In this document: positions 16,763-26,003 of the stretch, in pieces
Position numbering within the stretch: position 1 is the stretch's first letter
Layout of the letters: each line of letters opens with the position of its first letter
Assembly: GCA_964639255.1 (NCBI GenBank)
Contig: CAZXDP010000002.1
Coordinates: 67,553-131,552, forward strand
Source of the DNA: NZQO01 sp964639255
Lineage (GTDB): Bacteria > Bacteroidota > Bacteroidia > Flavobacteriales > Flavobacteriaceae
Length of the DNA stretch: 64,000 bases
Direction: 5' to 3'
Translations under genes and position numbers: made by a program
The notes under the pieces: model-generated
The model's database searches: none
Seen by the model: the letters and a program-made list of their open reading frames with translations, nothing else
Told to the model about the DNA's origin: nothing

Positions 16763-18919
16763 ATGAGCAGAAAAAATCTACAACATATTCGTTTGGAATC
16801 TTCAGAACGTAATGCTGAAGAAACAAAAAATGAGCCTTCGGCAACCAGTGACAAGACTTTCCAAACTTCTGAAGAGATTCCCATCAAGCAGCGTTATACG
16901 GCAAACGATGTCGAGGACCTCGACCACCTAAGCTTTGCAGCGGGTATCGTACCCTATCTTCGCGGGCCGTACGCCACCATGTACGTTACCAGACCTTGGA
17001 CCATACGCCAATACGCCGGATTTTCAACCGCCGAGGAAAGCAACGCTTTTTACCGTCGCAACCTCGCAGCAGGGCAAAAGGGGCTCTCCGTAGCGTTCGA
17101 TTTGGCCACGCACCGTGGCTATGACAGTGACCACGAACGTGTGTACGGTGACGTGGGAAAGGCGGGCGTGGCCATCGATAGCGTAGAGGATATGAAAATT
17201 TTGTTCGACCAAATTCCGCTAGATAAGATGAGCGTTTCCATGACGATGAACGGGGCCGTACTTCCCATTATGGCTTTTTACATCGTCGCCGCAGAAGAAC
17301 AAGGGGTAGCGCCCCAAAAGCTGACGGGAACCATTCAGAATGATATTTTAAAGGAATTCATGGTGCGCAACACCTACATTTATCCGCCCGCACCCTCAAT
17401 GAAAATCATAAGCGATATTTTTGAATACACGAGCAAGCATATGCCCCGCTTCAACAGTATTTCAATTTCTGGGTATCATATGCAGGAGGCCGGCGCCACC
17501 TGTGATATCGAGCTCGCCTATACGCTTGCAGATGGCCTGGAATACCTCCGTACCGGTATTAAGGCAGGTATGGACATAGATGCTTTCGCCCCTAGGCTTT
17601 CCTTTTTTTGGGCCATAGGGATGAATCATTTTATGGAAATCGCAAAGATGCGGGCCGCTAGAATGCTCTGGGCCAAATTGGTACGGCAATTTAATCCCAA
17701 AGATCCAAAATCGCTTTCCCTGCGTACGCATTGCCAAACCAGTGGGTGGAGCCTTACCGAACAGGACCCGTTCAACAATGTGGCAAGAACCTGTATAGAA
17801 GCGGCAGCGGCAGCCTTTGGCGGTACACAATCGCTACATACCAATGCGCTTGATGAAGCCATTGCGCTCCCCACCGATTTTTCTGCCAGAATTGCGCGTA
17901 ACACCCAAATTTACCTTCAAAAGGAGACGCATTTAACCCGAACAGTCGATCCGTGGGCGGGCAGCTATTACGTAGAGCGCCTTACTTCTGAAATTTCTGA
18001 AAAAGCCTGGAAGCTCATACAGGAAGTCGAAGATTTGGGCGGAATGACCAAAGCCATCGAAAAGGGCATCCCAAAATTGCGCATCGAGGAGGCAGCCGCC
18101 CGTAAACAGGCGCGCATCGATAGCGCACAGGATATAATTGTAGGCACCAACAAATATCGGTTGGACAAGGAAGACCCTATAGACATCTTGGATGTGGACA
18201 ACCATAAGGTTCGCAATTCGCAAATAGAGCGGCTTACTAAGATTAAAGCGGAAAGGGATACTGACAAGGTACAAAATGCCCTCAAAAAAATTACCCATAG
18301 TGCCGCCTCTGGTAATGGAAATTTGTTAGCTTTAGCGATAGAAGCCGCTCGCCACAGGGCTACCTTGGGCGAAATAAGCGATGCCCTCGAAAAGCAATTT
18401 GGGCGATACAAAGCCAATGTCCAATCTGTAAGCGGTGTTTATAGCAAGGAAGTGAAACAAGATCCTACATTTCAAAAAGCCCGAGATATGGCCGACCGGT
18501 TTGCGCAACTGGAAGGCCGCCGTCCCCGAATCATGATCGCCAAAATGGGACAGGATGGTCACGATAGGGGGGCAAAGGTAGTCGCTACGGGCTATGCCGA
18601 TGTAGGATTCGACGTAGATATTGGGCCCTTGTTCCAAACCCCTGCCGAAGCCGCTCGCCAGGCCGTGGAGAACGATGTTCACATTCTCGGGGTTTCTTCC
18701 CTCGCTGCAGGGCACAAAACCCTCGTGCCCCAAGTGGTGGCCGAATTGGAAAAGCACGGTCGCGAAGACATTATGGTAATTGTAGGCGGGGTAATCCCAT
18801 CACAAGATTACCAATACCTTTTCGATGCGGGCGCGGTAGCGGTATATGGCCCAGGCACGAAAATTAGTGAAGCCGCTATCGAGATGCTCGAGATTTTGAT
18901 CGATTCAGTAGAAGCCTAA
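16763..18919 (+). CDS. mutB: Methylmalonyl-CoA mutase large (catalytic) subunit
   Basis: 718 aa. N-terminal CoA-binding TIM barrel with RGPYATMYVTRPWTIRQYAG near residue 67 and SVAFDLATHRGYDSDH near 108, active-site signatures of the mutase. The C-terminal cobalamin-binding domain (~590-715) shows the base-off DGHDRG motif, then GVSSLAAGHKTL and VIVGGVIP, which hold the B12 tail. Full length and apparently intact. It works with MutA and, by inference, with the carboxylase at the window start to move propionyl-CoA carbon into or out of the TCA cycle. Its stop overlaps the next ATG by one base. No epimerase or MeaB chaperone is in the window. Confidence 0.96.
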   Translation: MSRKNLQHIRLESSERNAEETKNEPSATSDKTFQTSEEIPIKQRYTANDVEDLDHLSFAAGIVPYLRGPYATMYVTRPWTIRQYAGFSTAEESNAFYRRNLAAGQKGLSVAFDLATHRGYDSDHERVYGDVGKAGVAIDSVEDMKILFDQIPLDKMSVSMTMNGAVLPIMAFYIVAAEEQGVAPQKLTGTIQNDILKEFMVRNTYIYPPAPSMKIISDIFEYTSKHMPRFNSISISGYHMQEAGATCDIELAYTLADGLEYLRTGIKAGMDIDAFAPRLSFFWAIGMNHFMEIAKMRAARMLWAKLVRQFNPKDPKSLSLRTHCQTSGWSLTEQDPFNNVARTCIEAAAAAFGGTQSLHTNALDEAIALPTDFSARIARNTQIYLQKETHLTRTVDPWAGSYYVERLTSEISEKAWKLIQEVEDLGGMTKAIEKGIPKLRIEEAAARKQARIDSAQDIIVGTNKYRLDKEDPIDILDVDNHKVRNSQIERLTKIKAERDTDKVQNALKKITHSAASGNGNLLALAIEAARHRATLGEISDALEKQFGRYKANVQSVSGVYSKEVKQDPTFQKARDMADRFAQLEGRRPRIMIAKMGQDGHDRGAKVVATGYADVGFDVDIGPLFQTPAEAARQAVENDVHILGVSSLAAGHKTLVPQVVAELEKHGREDIMVIVGGVIPSQDYQYLFDAGAVAVYGPGTKISEAAIEMLEILIDSVEA

Positions 18920-19467
18920 TGGAGTTTCTTCTGAAAACCGATAGACTGGGACTTCGCACTTGGAAGGAAAGCGACCTTAAAACATTTGTTACTATGGGGA
19001 AGGACCCCGAAGTTATGGCCCACTTTCCCGCATTACTTTCTGAAAAGGAATCGTTTGCATTTGTCGAAAAAATGTACGAGCATTTTCTCCTACACGGCTT
19101 TTGTTATTTTGCTCTGGAAGAGCTAGCCACAGGCGATTTCCTAGGTTTTACGGGACTGCTTTACAAAGATTTCAAGAGCCCGTACACGCCGGCCGTAGAT
19201 TTGAGTTGGCGTCTGAAAAAAAGCGCTTGGGGAAAGGGGTTCGCCACAGAGGCTGCCAAAGCCTGCCTGCTATCCGCCTTCACAGAGCATCGCCTAAAAA
19301 AAGTGTTGGCATTTGCAACCGATAACAACCGTGCCTCGCAACGGGTAATGGAGAAGATTGGAATGGATTATCTTGGCAACTTCCAACACCCCAACATCAA
19401 AAACGACCCGCGTTTTTCGCATTGCGTAGCCTATGGAAAACCGGTTTCTGCGACGGGTGATAAATGA
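18919..19467 (+). CDS. GNAT family N-acetyltransferase (RimJ/RimL-like)
   Basis: 182 aa. Begins with LKTDRLGLRTWKESD, typical of RimJ/RimL-like GNAT enzymes, and contains the acetyl-CoA-binding region (WGKGFATEAAKACL near residue 103) and ATDNNRASQRVMEKIGM near 133. It would transfer acetyl from acetyl-CoA to an amine, perhaps a protein N-terminus or small molecule; the substrate cannot be read from the sequence. Start overlaps the mutase stop (TAATG), and its end slightly overlaps a possible early start of the next gene, so it belongs to this operon by position. Confidence 0.85.
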   Translation: MEFLLKTDRLGLRTWKESDLKTFVTMGKDPEVMAHFPALLSEKESFAFVEKMYEHFLLHGFCYFALEELATGDFLGFTGLLYKDFKSPYTPAVDLSWRLKKSAWGKGFATEAAKACLLSAFTEHRLKKVLAFATDNNRASQRVMEKIGMDYLGNFQHPNIKNDPRFSHCVAYGKPVSATGDK

Positions 19468-19511
19468 CATTTCAGAATTTAGTACTTTTACGCTTCAACC
19501 AAAAAAAAGCT

Positions 19512-20393
19512 ATGGATACTTCAGCAAAAATGCTTCGCGACAACGCCCTAAAAGGAAAAACCATTGTAGTGACCGGTGGCGGTAGCGGTCTCGGTAAATC
19601 GATGACCACCTACTTTTTGGAGTTGGGCGCCAATGTCGTCATAACTTCCCGAAACATTGAAAAACTAGAAAAGGTAAAGCACGAACTGGAAGAAAAGACG
19701 GGTGGCATCGTATTACCTGTACAGTGTGACGTTCGCAACTATGATGAAGTAGAGGCGATGGTGAATACATCGATGTCGGAATTTGGCACCGTAGACATCC
19801 TGCTCAACAATGCCGCGGGCAACTTTATTTCTCCCACCGAACGCCTATCGGCAAACGCCTTCGATACCATCATCGATATCGTATTGAAAGGAACTAAAAA
19901 CTGCACGCTCGCCTTTGGGAAACATTGGATAGATAACAAAGAGAAAAATAAAACGGTGCTAAACATCGTAACCACTTATGCCTATACGGGTTCGGCCTAT
20001 GTAGTGCCCAGTGCTTGTGCCAAGGCGGGCGTTCTCGCAATGACCCGCTCTCTCGCCGTAGAATGGGCCAAATATGGCATTCGATTTAACGCCATTGCCC
20101 CGGGCCCCTTCCCCACCAAGGGCGCGTGGGACAGGCTACTGCCAGGCGACTTGAAGGAAAAGTTCGATTTGGCAAAGAAAGTACCCTTAAAACGCGTGGG
20201 AGACCATCAGGAACTGGCGAATCTCGCTGCTTATCTGGTAAGCGACTTTGCTAGCTATCTCAACGGTGAGGTGGTAACTATAGACGGCGGTGAATGGTTA
20301 AAGGGCGCCGGCCAAATGAACCTCTTGGAACAAGTTCCCCAACAAATGTGGGATATGTTGGAGCAAATGATACGAAACAAAAAAAATGGTTAA
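19512..20393 (+). CDS. Short-chain dehydrogenase, 2,4-dienoyl-CoA reductase-like
   Basis: 293 aa from the ATG at 19512; an earlier in-frame ATG at 19464 overlaps the previous stop but adds 16 residues foreign to the family. The NAD(P) motif TGGGSGLG lies near residue 26 and NNAAGNF near 103. In place of the usual YxxxK it has VVPSACAKAGV, with Ser where Tyr is expected and the Lys kept. That matches mitochondrial-type 2,4-dienoyl-CoA reductases (DECR), which remove double bases of unsaturated acyl-CoAs during beta-oxidation. The GPFPTKGAWDRL segment also fits DECR. Context with acyl-CoA genes agrees. Confidence 0.85.
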   Translation: MDTSAKMLRDNALKGKTIVVTGGGSGLGKSMTTYFLELGANVVITSRNIEKLEKVKHELEEKTGGIVLPVQCDVRNYDEVEAMVNTSMSEFGTVDILLNNAAGNFISPTERLSANAFDTIIDIVLKGTKNCTLAFGKHWIDNKEKNKTVLNIVTTYAYTGSAYVVPSACAKAGVLAMTRSLAVEWAKYGIRFNAIAPGPFPTKGAWDRLLPGDLKEKFDLAKKVPLKRVGDHQELANLAAYLVSDFASYLNGEVVTIDGGEWLKGAGQMNLLEQVPQQMWDMLEQMIRNKKNG

Positions 20394-20414
20394 TTTTAAT
20401 AAAGAAAATTGTAT

Positions 20415-21131
20415 ATGCTCAATTCTAAAAACTGCAGCTTGAATATTATAGTTTTACTATTTCTATTAATTTCCTTCAATACCGTTTTTTCCCAAGAAGA
20501 CGATTTTACTTCAGCAAACTTTCTAGGGATCACTGGAGGAATTAACCTCACCCAAATGAATTCAAGCGGCACAATTTTCGATGAAGCCAATTTTGAACCG
20601 GGTTATTATATTGGGCTATCCTATAACATTTTTCCAGATTATGGCTATAGCTCTTCGTACCTTCGGTTTGCCATTGGTTACAGCAAGGAGCAGTCATCGA
20701 CCCGCCAAACAGTATTGATTCAAGATGAATTTGTAAGTACCACTGCCAAAATGGACCTCGCTGAAATTCACCTATTGTATGCCTATCGCTTCAATCCTGA
20801 AGCGACGGTCGATACATATTTAGGAGGTGGTCTGCAATTGGCATTTTTGACAAACAATACTGATGAAGCCTTTACCATAGAAAATGAAAATGGTAGCATT
20901 ATCCCAATATTCGAACCGGACACAGCCACGAGACCCGTGCGCTTTCGTACCGAAGCCCCAACAATAAATTTTGGGCCTTTTGCCGAATTTGGATTCTTCG
21001 TTCCTGTTGCTAAAAATCATTTGGGCCTTGCAACCGGCATTAGTTATACTTTTTATGTTTCCAATGCTTCCTCAGAATTGCAATTTGGGAAAACAAATGC
21101 GTATTTGCGAGCTACCTATCAACTATTTTAA
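20415..21131 (+). CDS. Outer-membrane beta-barrel protein (PorT-like)
   Basis: 238 aa from the ATG at 20415; the reading frame opens at a TTG at 20409. Signal peptide through about residue 26 (NTVFSQ). The remainder consists of alternating beta strands (FLGITGGINLTQM, YYIGLSYNIFPDYG, YLRFAIGYSKEQ, AYLRATYQLF) of the small OmpA-like/PorT barrel type widespread in Bacteroidota, ending in Phe as usual for outer-membrane barrels. No enzymatic motif. Function unknown. Separated by about 190 bp from the M16 protease gene; that gap holds AT-rich sequence and a GC-rich patch without a clear hairpin. Confidence 0.7.
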   Translation: MLNSKNCSLNIIVLLFLLISFNTVFSQEDDFTSANFLGITGGINLTQMNSSGTIFDEANFEPGYYIGLSYNIFPDYGYSSSYLRFAIGYSKEQSSTRQTVLIQDEFVSTTAKMDLAEIHLLYAYRFNPEATVDTYLGGGLQLAFLTNNTDEAFTIENENGSIIPIFEPDTATRPVRFRTEAPTINFGPFAEFGFFVPVAKNHLGLATGISYTFYVSNASSELQFGKTNAYLRATYQLF

Positions 21132-21321
21132 TGCATCATTGATTCTTTTAGGCCCCACTGCCTTGCCTTTTCCGTATCGGGCATTACCTTAGAGGTAGAC
21201 TTAAATTCTCGTCTTAGGTGCGTGTTATTAGTTAAAAAAAATCTTATTTTTAAGCTGAATCGCGGCACCGCTCCCCTCGCCGCAACTGTAATCATAAATT
21301 AACCGTTAACCTTTCTGCCGT

Positions 21322-24162
21322 ATGAAACCTTACGCCTCCTTGCTATTCGCTTTATTGCTTGCCACGTTTGCACCCCAAATCCAGGCCCAAGACCTGCCAC
21401 AGGACACCCAACAACTCAAGGCCAAGGAAATTCCCGTCAATCCCAATGTGAAAATCGGGAAGTTAGACAACGGATTGACCTATTACATTCTGAAGAATGA
21501 CCGACCCGAAGACAAGCTAGAGTTGCGACTTGTGGTAAACGCCGGCTCCATCTTAGAAACCGAGAATCAATTAGGACTCGCCCATTTTATGGAGCATATG
21601 AACTTTAACGGCACGAAAAATTTTGAGAAGAATGAATTGGTAGATTACCTGCAAAGTATCGGGGTAAAATTCGGCGCAGACCTGAACGCGTATACCAGTT
21701 TCGATGAAACCGTTTACATTTTGCCCATACCTAGTGATGATAAAGAAAAGCTAGAAAACGGTTTTCAAATCTTGGAAGATTGGGCCCATAACGCGACCCT
21801 TACCGATGAGGCTATAGACGACGAGCGTGGCGTGGTCCTGGAAGAATACCGGTTGGGACTGGGTCCGCAAAAAAGGATGATGCAAGAATACTTGCCAAAG
21901 CTTATGTACGGCTCTCGATATGCAGAACGGCTCCCAATTGGGACGAAGGAAAATTTAGAGAACTTTACCTACCAAGACGTACGAGATTATTATACCGATT
22001 GGTATCGGCCTGATTTAATGGCGGTTGTGGCCGTGGGCGATCTGGATGTCAATACCATTGAGACCAAGATCAAAGAGCACTTCGGAAGAATAGCACCTGT
22101 AAAGGACCCCAAAAAAAGAACGCAATACGAACTTCCGAATCACGAAGAAACCCTTGTAGCTATTGCCAGCGATAAGGAAGCGCCCTTTACACAGGTTCAA
22201 GTCGTTTATAAAGATCCATTCCCTGCCCCAAGCATTACAACTGTATACGACTATCGCGAACAATTGGCCAAATCGTTGTTCACCACAATGATTAACAATA
22301 GATTGCGTGAGCTAACCCAAAAGACCAATCCGCCATTTATATTCGGATTTTCCTATTATGGCGGCACCTTTGTAAGAAATAAAAATGCCTACCAGAGCAT
22401 TGCCTCCACCAGTGAAACTGGACAACTTGAAGCCCTGAAGGCGCTATTGACCGAAAATGAGCGGGTAAAACAGCACGGTTTCTTTGAAAGCGAATTTGAA
22501 CGGGCAAAAAGTTCGTTGATGGCTCAATTGGAAAAAAATTACAACGATCGCGATAAACAGGAAAGCGGTCGGCTTGTAAATGAGTATGTACAACATTATT
22601 TGGACGACCAACCCATCCCGGGAATCGCGTGGGAATATGAAACAACCAAGCAATTGCTGCCCACGATTGAATTGGCAGAGGTGAGCGACTTGATCAACCA
22701 ATTTATTCACGATGATAACCGAGTTATTATCTTGACTGGCCCAGAAAAAGAAAATCTTCCCAAAGTAACCGAAGCCCAGGTAATGGAGGTTGTTACAAAT
22801 GTTGAAACCGCAACCATAGCTCCTTATAAAGATGAGGCCGTGCGCGAGAACCTTCTTGAGAAAAAGCCAATTCCAGGCACTATCGTGACAACAGAGGTCG
22901 ATGAGGCACTTCAAACAACTACATTTACATTAAGCAACGGCGCCAAACTAACTTACAAGAAAACCGATTTTAAGAACGACGAAATCCTTTTTGAGGCCTT
23001 CAGTTTCGGAGGCAGCAGTTTACTTTCCACCGAAGAATATTTGGCTTCGGTCTACGCTATGAACGGCCTAGCAGAGGCTGGTATTGGAGGACTCAATCAA
23101 ACCGAACTCTCCAAAATGATGAGCGGCAAAATCGCGACTGTCCGCCCGTATGTCAATCTGCTAACCGAAGGACTTAGCGGCAACGCCGCGCCCAAGGACC
23201 TTCAAACCTTGTTCGAGATGATTCACCTGTATTTTACGAGCCTGAACAAAGATACTGAGGCTTATCAAACTTATATCGACAAGCAGAAAGGGTTTCTTGC
23301 GAATATCTTGAGCAATCCTCAGTTCTATTTTTCCGAAGAACTCAACAAAATACAGAATGAAGGCAACGAGCGCTATGTGGGCTTTCCCACGCCCGAAGTG
23401 CTCGATGCGGCAGACTATGATTTGGCGTACGCAAAATATCAAGAACGGTTTGCCGATGCTGGCGACTTCCATTTCTTTTTTATAGGCAACATCGATGAAG
23501 AAAAGCTAAAACAATACGCCACAATTTATTTGGCCTCGTTGCCCGCTAGCAATAGCGAGGAGCGCTATAATGTTACTGAATACAGGAGGCCAGACGTGTA
23601 CCGTAAGGAGATCATTTATAAAGGCGAAGACCCTAAAAGCTTTGTAAATATGATTTGGCGCGAAGATGATATTGCTTATACCAACGAAAGAGCCCTGCTG
23701 TTAGATGCCTTAGGTGAAATTCTCACCATTAAATTAGTGGAAACCCTGCGCGAAGAAGAGGCAGGAGTGTACGGAGTTGGCGCCCGTGGCGATTTCAGGA
23801 AAATTTCGTACCCAGGGGCGACGTTTACCATTTCATTTCCCTGCGGTCCAGAAAATGTAGACAAACTCGTGGAAGCTGCTTTGAAAGAGGTTGAAAAAAT
23901 AAAAATGCAAGGACCCACCATGGAAGATCTCAATAAGGTCAAAGAGGCCTATTTCCTTGAGAAAAAGGAAAACCTAAAGAAAAATGATTATTGGTTAAGC
24001 GTTTTGGTCGATGCCGCTTCTGAAAAACGCGATGCATCAAAAATGATCAATAATGACGATTTAATAAACAATCTTACCCAAAACGACATTCAGAAAATAG
24101 CACAGGAAATTTTGGACGAAAATTATCTTTTGGGAATCCTGATGCCAGAGGCAACAGAATAA
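21322..24162 (+). CDS. Exported M16-family zinc protease (insulinase/PqqL-like)
   Basis: 946 aa. Signal peptide to about residue 22 (IQAQ). Two M16 halves. The active half carries the inverted zinc motif HFMEH (His88, Glu91, His92) and the distal zinc-ligand region DDERGVVLEEYR near 175. The second half (~540-946) lacks HxxEH, as normal for M16. Length fits single-chain periplasmic M16B proteases such as PqqL/YmxG relatives. It probably degrades peptides in the periplasm. Stands alone and is followed by a good hairpin terminator. Confidence 0.92.
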   Translation: MKPYASLLFALLLATFAPQIQAQDLPQDTQQLKAKEIPVNPNVKIGKLDNGLTYYILKNDRPEDKLELRLVVNAGSILETENQLGLAHFMEHMNFNGTKNFEKNELVDYLQSIGVKFGADLNAYTSFDETVYILPIPSDDKEKLENGFQILEDWAHNATLTDEAIDDERGVVLEEYRLGLGPQKRMMQEYLPKLMYGSRYAERLPIGTKENLENFTYQDVRDYYTDWYRPDLMAVVAVGDLDVNTIETKIKEHFGRIAPVKDPKKRTQYELPNHEETLVAIASDKEAPFTQVQVVYKDPFPAPSITTVYDYREQLAKSLFTTMINNRLRELTQKTNPPFIFGFSYYGGTFVRNKNAYQSIASTSETGQLEALKALLTENERVKQHGFFESEFERAKSSLMAQLEKNYNDRDKQESGRLVNEYVQHYLDDQPIPGIAWEYETTKQLLPTIELAEVSDLINQFIHDDNRVIILTGPEKENLPKVTEAQVMEVVTNVETATIAPYKDEAVRENLLEKKPIPGTIVTTEVDEALQTTTFTLSNGAKLTYKKTDFKNDEILFEAFSFGGSSLLSTEEYLASVYAMNGLAEAGIGGLNQTELSKMMSGKIATVRPYVNLLTEGLSGNAAPKDLQTLFEMIHLYFTSLNKDTEAYQTYIDKQKGFLANILSNPQFYFSEELNKIQNEGNERYVGFPTPEVLDAADYDLAYAKYQERFADAGDFHFFFIGNIDEEKLKQYATIYLASLPASNSEERYNVTEYRRPDVYRKEIIYKGEDPKSFVNMIWREDDIAYTNERALLLDALGEILTIKLVETLREEEAGVYGVGARGDFRKISYPGATFTISFPCGPENVDKLVEAALKEVEKIKMQGPTMEDLNKVKEAYFLEKKENLKKNDYWLSVLVDAASEKRDASKMINNDDLINNLTQNDIQKIAQEILDENYLLGILMPEATE

Positions 24163-24181
24163 AACATGTAAAAATTATGAT

Positions 24182-24210
24182 AAAGGCTGCCCGCAACGGC
24201 AGCCTTTTTT
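24182..24210 (+). terminator. Rho-independent terminator after the M16 protease
   Basis: A 10-bp perfect stem, AAAGGCTGCC (24182-24191) with GGCAGCCTTT (24198-24207), and a 6-base loop, running into a T tract, 19 bp after the stop codon. Confidence 0.92.
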
Positions 24211-24332
24211 CTGTAAACAAGCCCGTTAAATAGAAAGGCCGTGCGCATTAGTTGTTTACTTTCTGTTAACAATTTTCGTGTACATTCCGCATAATTAATC
24301 GTATTTTTAGCCCGTAAACCATAACAAACTTA

Positions 24333-25097
24333 ATGGGTAAAATTATAGCAATTGCCAACCAAAAGGGAGGCGTGGGAAAAACAACCACCTCTGTAAACCT
24401 CGCTGCATCCCTTGGTGTATTAGAAAAGAAAGTGCTGCTTATCGATGCCGACCCACAGGCAAATGCTACCTCTGGCCTGGGTATAGATGTTGAAAGCGTC
24501 GAAAATGGAACTTACCAAATACTGGAGCATACCCTCAAAGCCGAAGATGCCATCGTGGAAACGGCTTCTCCCAACCTCCACCTTATCCCGGCGCATATTG
24601 ACCTCGTGGCCATCGAGATAGAATTGGTAGACCAAGACCAGCGCGAGTCGATGCTTAAAAAGGCGATTGTAGGGCTAAAGGAACAATACGATTTCATCTT
24701 GATAGACTGTGCGCCCTCGCTCGGGCTGTTAACGTTGAATGCCCTAACCGCGGCCGATTCGGTTATTATACCCATACAATGCGAGTATTTCGCCTTGGAA
24801 GGCCTTGGAAAATTGCTCAACACCATTAAGAGTGTCCAAAAGATCCACAACAACGATCTCGATATCGAAGGACTCTTATTAACCATGTACGACCAGCGCC
24901 TTCGCTTATCCAATCAAGTGGTAGATGAGGTAAAGAAGCATTTTGATGAGATGGTATTTGAAACAATCATTATGCGAAATGTGCGTTTAAGTGAGGCCCC
25001 TAGTTATGGCGAGAGTATTATAAGCTACGATGCCGGTAGTACGGGCGCCAACAATTACCTGAGTTTGGCACAAGAATTAATAGAGAAAAACGCGTAA
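24333..25097 (+). CDS. parA: Chromosome partitioning ATPase ParA (Soj)
   Basis: 254 aa. Deviant Walker A KGGVGKTTT near residue 11 (signature Lys), VLLIDADPQANATSGLG near 35 and DFILIDCAPSLGLLT near 118 identify a chromosomal ParA ATPase of the MinD/ParA class. It forms ATP-dependent dimers on nucleoid DNA and moves ParB-parS complexes apart. Six bases before parB. No N-terminal helix-turn-helix extension is present, so it is the chromosomal rather than the plasmid P1 type. Confidence 0.96.
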   Translation: MGKIIAIANQKGGVGKTTTSVNLAASLGVLEKKVLLIDADPQANATSGLGIDVESVENGTYQILEHTLKAEDAIVETASPNLHLIPAHIDLVAIEIELVDQDQRESMLKKAIVGLKEQYDFILIDCAPSLGLLTLNALTAADSVIIPIQCEYFALEGLGKLLNTIKSVQKIHNNDLDIEGLLLTMYDQRLRLSNQVVDEVKKHFDEMVFETIIMRNVRLSEAPSYGESIISYDAGSTGANNYLSLAQELIEKNA

Positions 25098-25103
25098 GGA
25101 TTT

Positions 25104-26003
25104 ATGGCGAAAGCAACAAAAAAACAAGCATTGGGAAGAGGGCTTTCGGCCCTTTTAAAAGACCCCACCAACGATATTAAATCGGTTGATGATAAAAATG
25201 CCGACAAAGTGGTTGGCAATATCGTAGAATTGGAGCTGGACACTATTGAGATGAATCCCTTTCAGCCGCGAACCAGTTTCAATGAGGAAACCCTTCGTGA
25301 ACTGGCCTCCTCCATCAAGGAACTTGGCGTAATACAGCCCATCACCGTACGAAAACTAGGGTTTGAAAAATACCAGTTGGTAAGTGGCGAGCGCCGGTAT
25401 AGGGCGTCTAAGCTCATTGGCTTGGAGACCATTCCGGCATATATTCGCATTGCGAACGATCAAGAGTCGTTAGAAATGGCCCTGGTTGAAAACATTCAAC
25501 GACAGGACCTCGACCCCATAGAAATTGCACTTTCCTACCAACGCCTTATCGAAGAGATTGAAATTACGCAGGAAGCACTGAGTGAAAGGGTGGGCAAAAA
25601 CCGATCTACCATAACCAATTACCTTAGGCTGCTAAAGCTAGATCCTATCATCCAAACCGGGATGCGCGACGGTTTTATCTCCATGGGCCACGGACGTGCA
25701 CTTATCAATGTAGAAGACACCATCGATCAGTTGGAAATTTATGAAAAGATTATAGGCAAAAAGCTTTCGGTGCGCGATACCGAAGCCTTGGTACGCAGTT
25801 ACAAGGACCAAGGTGAAACCGCCACCAAAGCCCCTAAAACCATTCCGCAGTATGCCAATAAGGGGCGCAAGGAATTGAAAGAGCTGCTGGAAGCCGATGT
25901 GAACGTTAAGGTCTCTAAGTCTGGCAAAGGGCAATTGGTAGTTCCCTTTAAAAACAAGGAAGATTTTCAACGTATTTTGAGAATCCTTAAGAGTGAAGCA
26001 TAG
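25104..26003 (+). CDS. parB: Chromosome partitioning protein ParB (Spo0J)
   Basis: 299 aa. The N-terminal LGRGLSALL peptide, the CTP-binding motif SGERRYRASKL near residue 97 and VENIQRQDLDPIE near 130 are ParB hallmarks, followed by a helix-turn-helix (TQEALSERVGKNRSTITNYLRLL) that reads parS. The C-terminal ~50 residues form the dimer domain. No sequence close to parS (TGTTTCACGTGAAACA) was found by eye in the window. The stop overlaps the next GTG start. Confidence 0.95.
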   Translation: MAKATKKQALGRGLSALLKDPTNDIKSVDDKNADKVVGNIVELELDTIEMNPFQPRTSFNEETLRELASSIKELGVIQPITVRKLGFEKYQLVSGERRYRASKLIGLETIPAYIRIANDQESLEMALVENIQRQDLDPIEIALSYQRLIEEIEITQEALSERVGKNRSTITNYLRLLKLDPIIQTGMRDGFISMGHGRALINVEDTIDQLEIYEKIIGKKLSVRDTEALVRSYKDQGETATKAPKTIPQYANKGRKELKELLEADVNVKVSKSGKGQLVVPFKNKEDFQRILRILKSEA

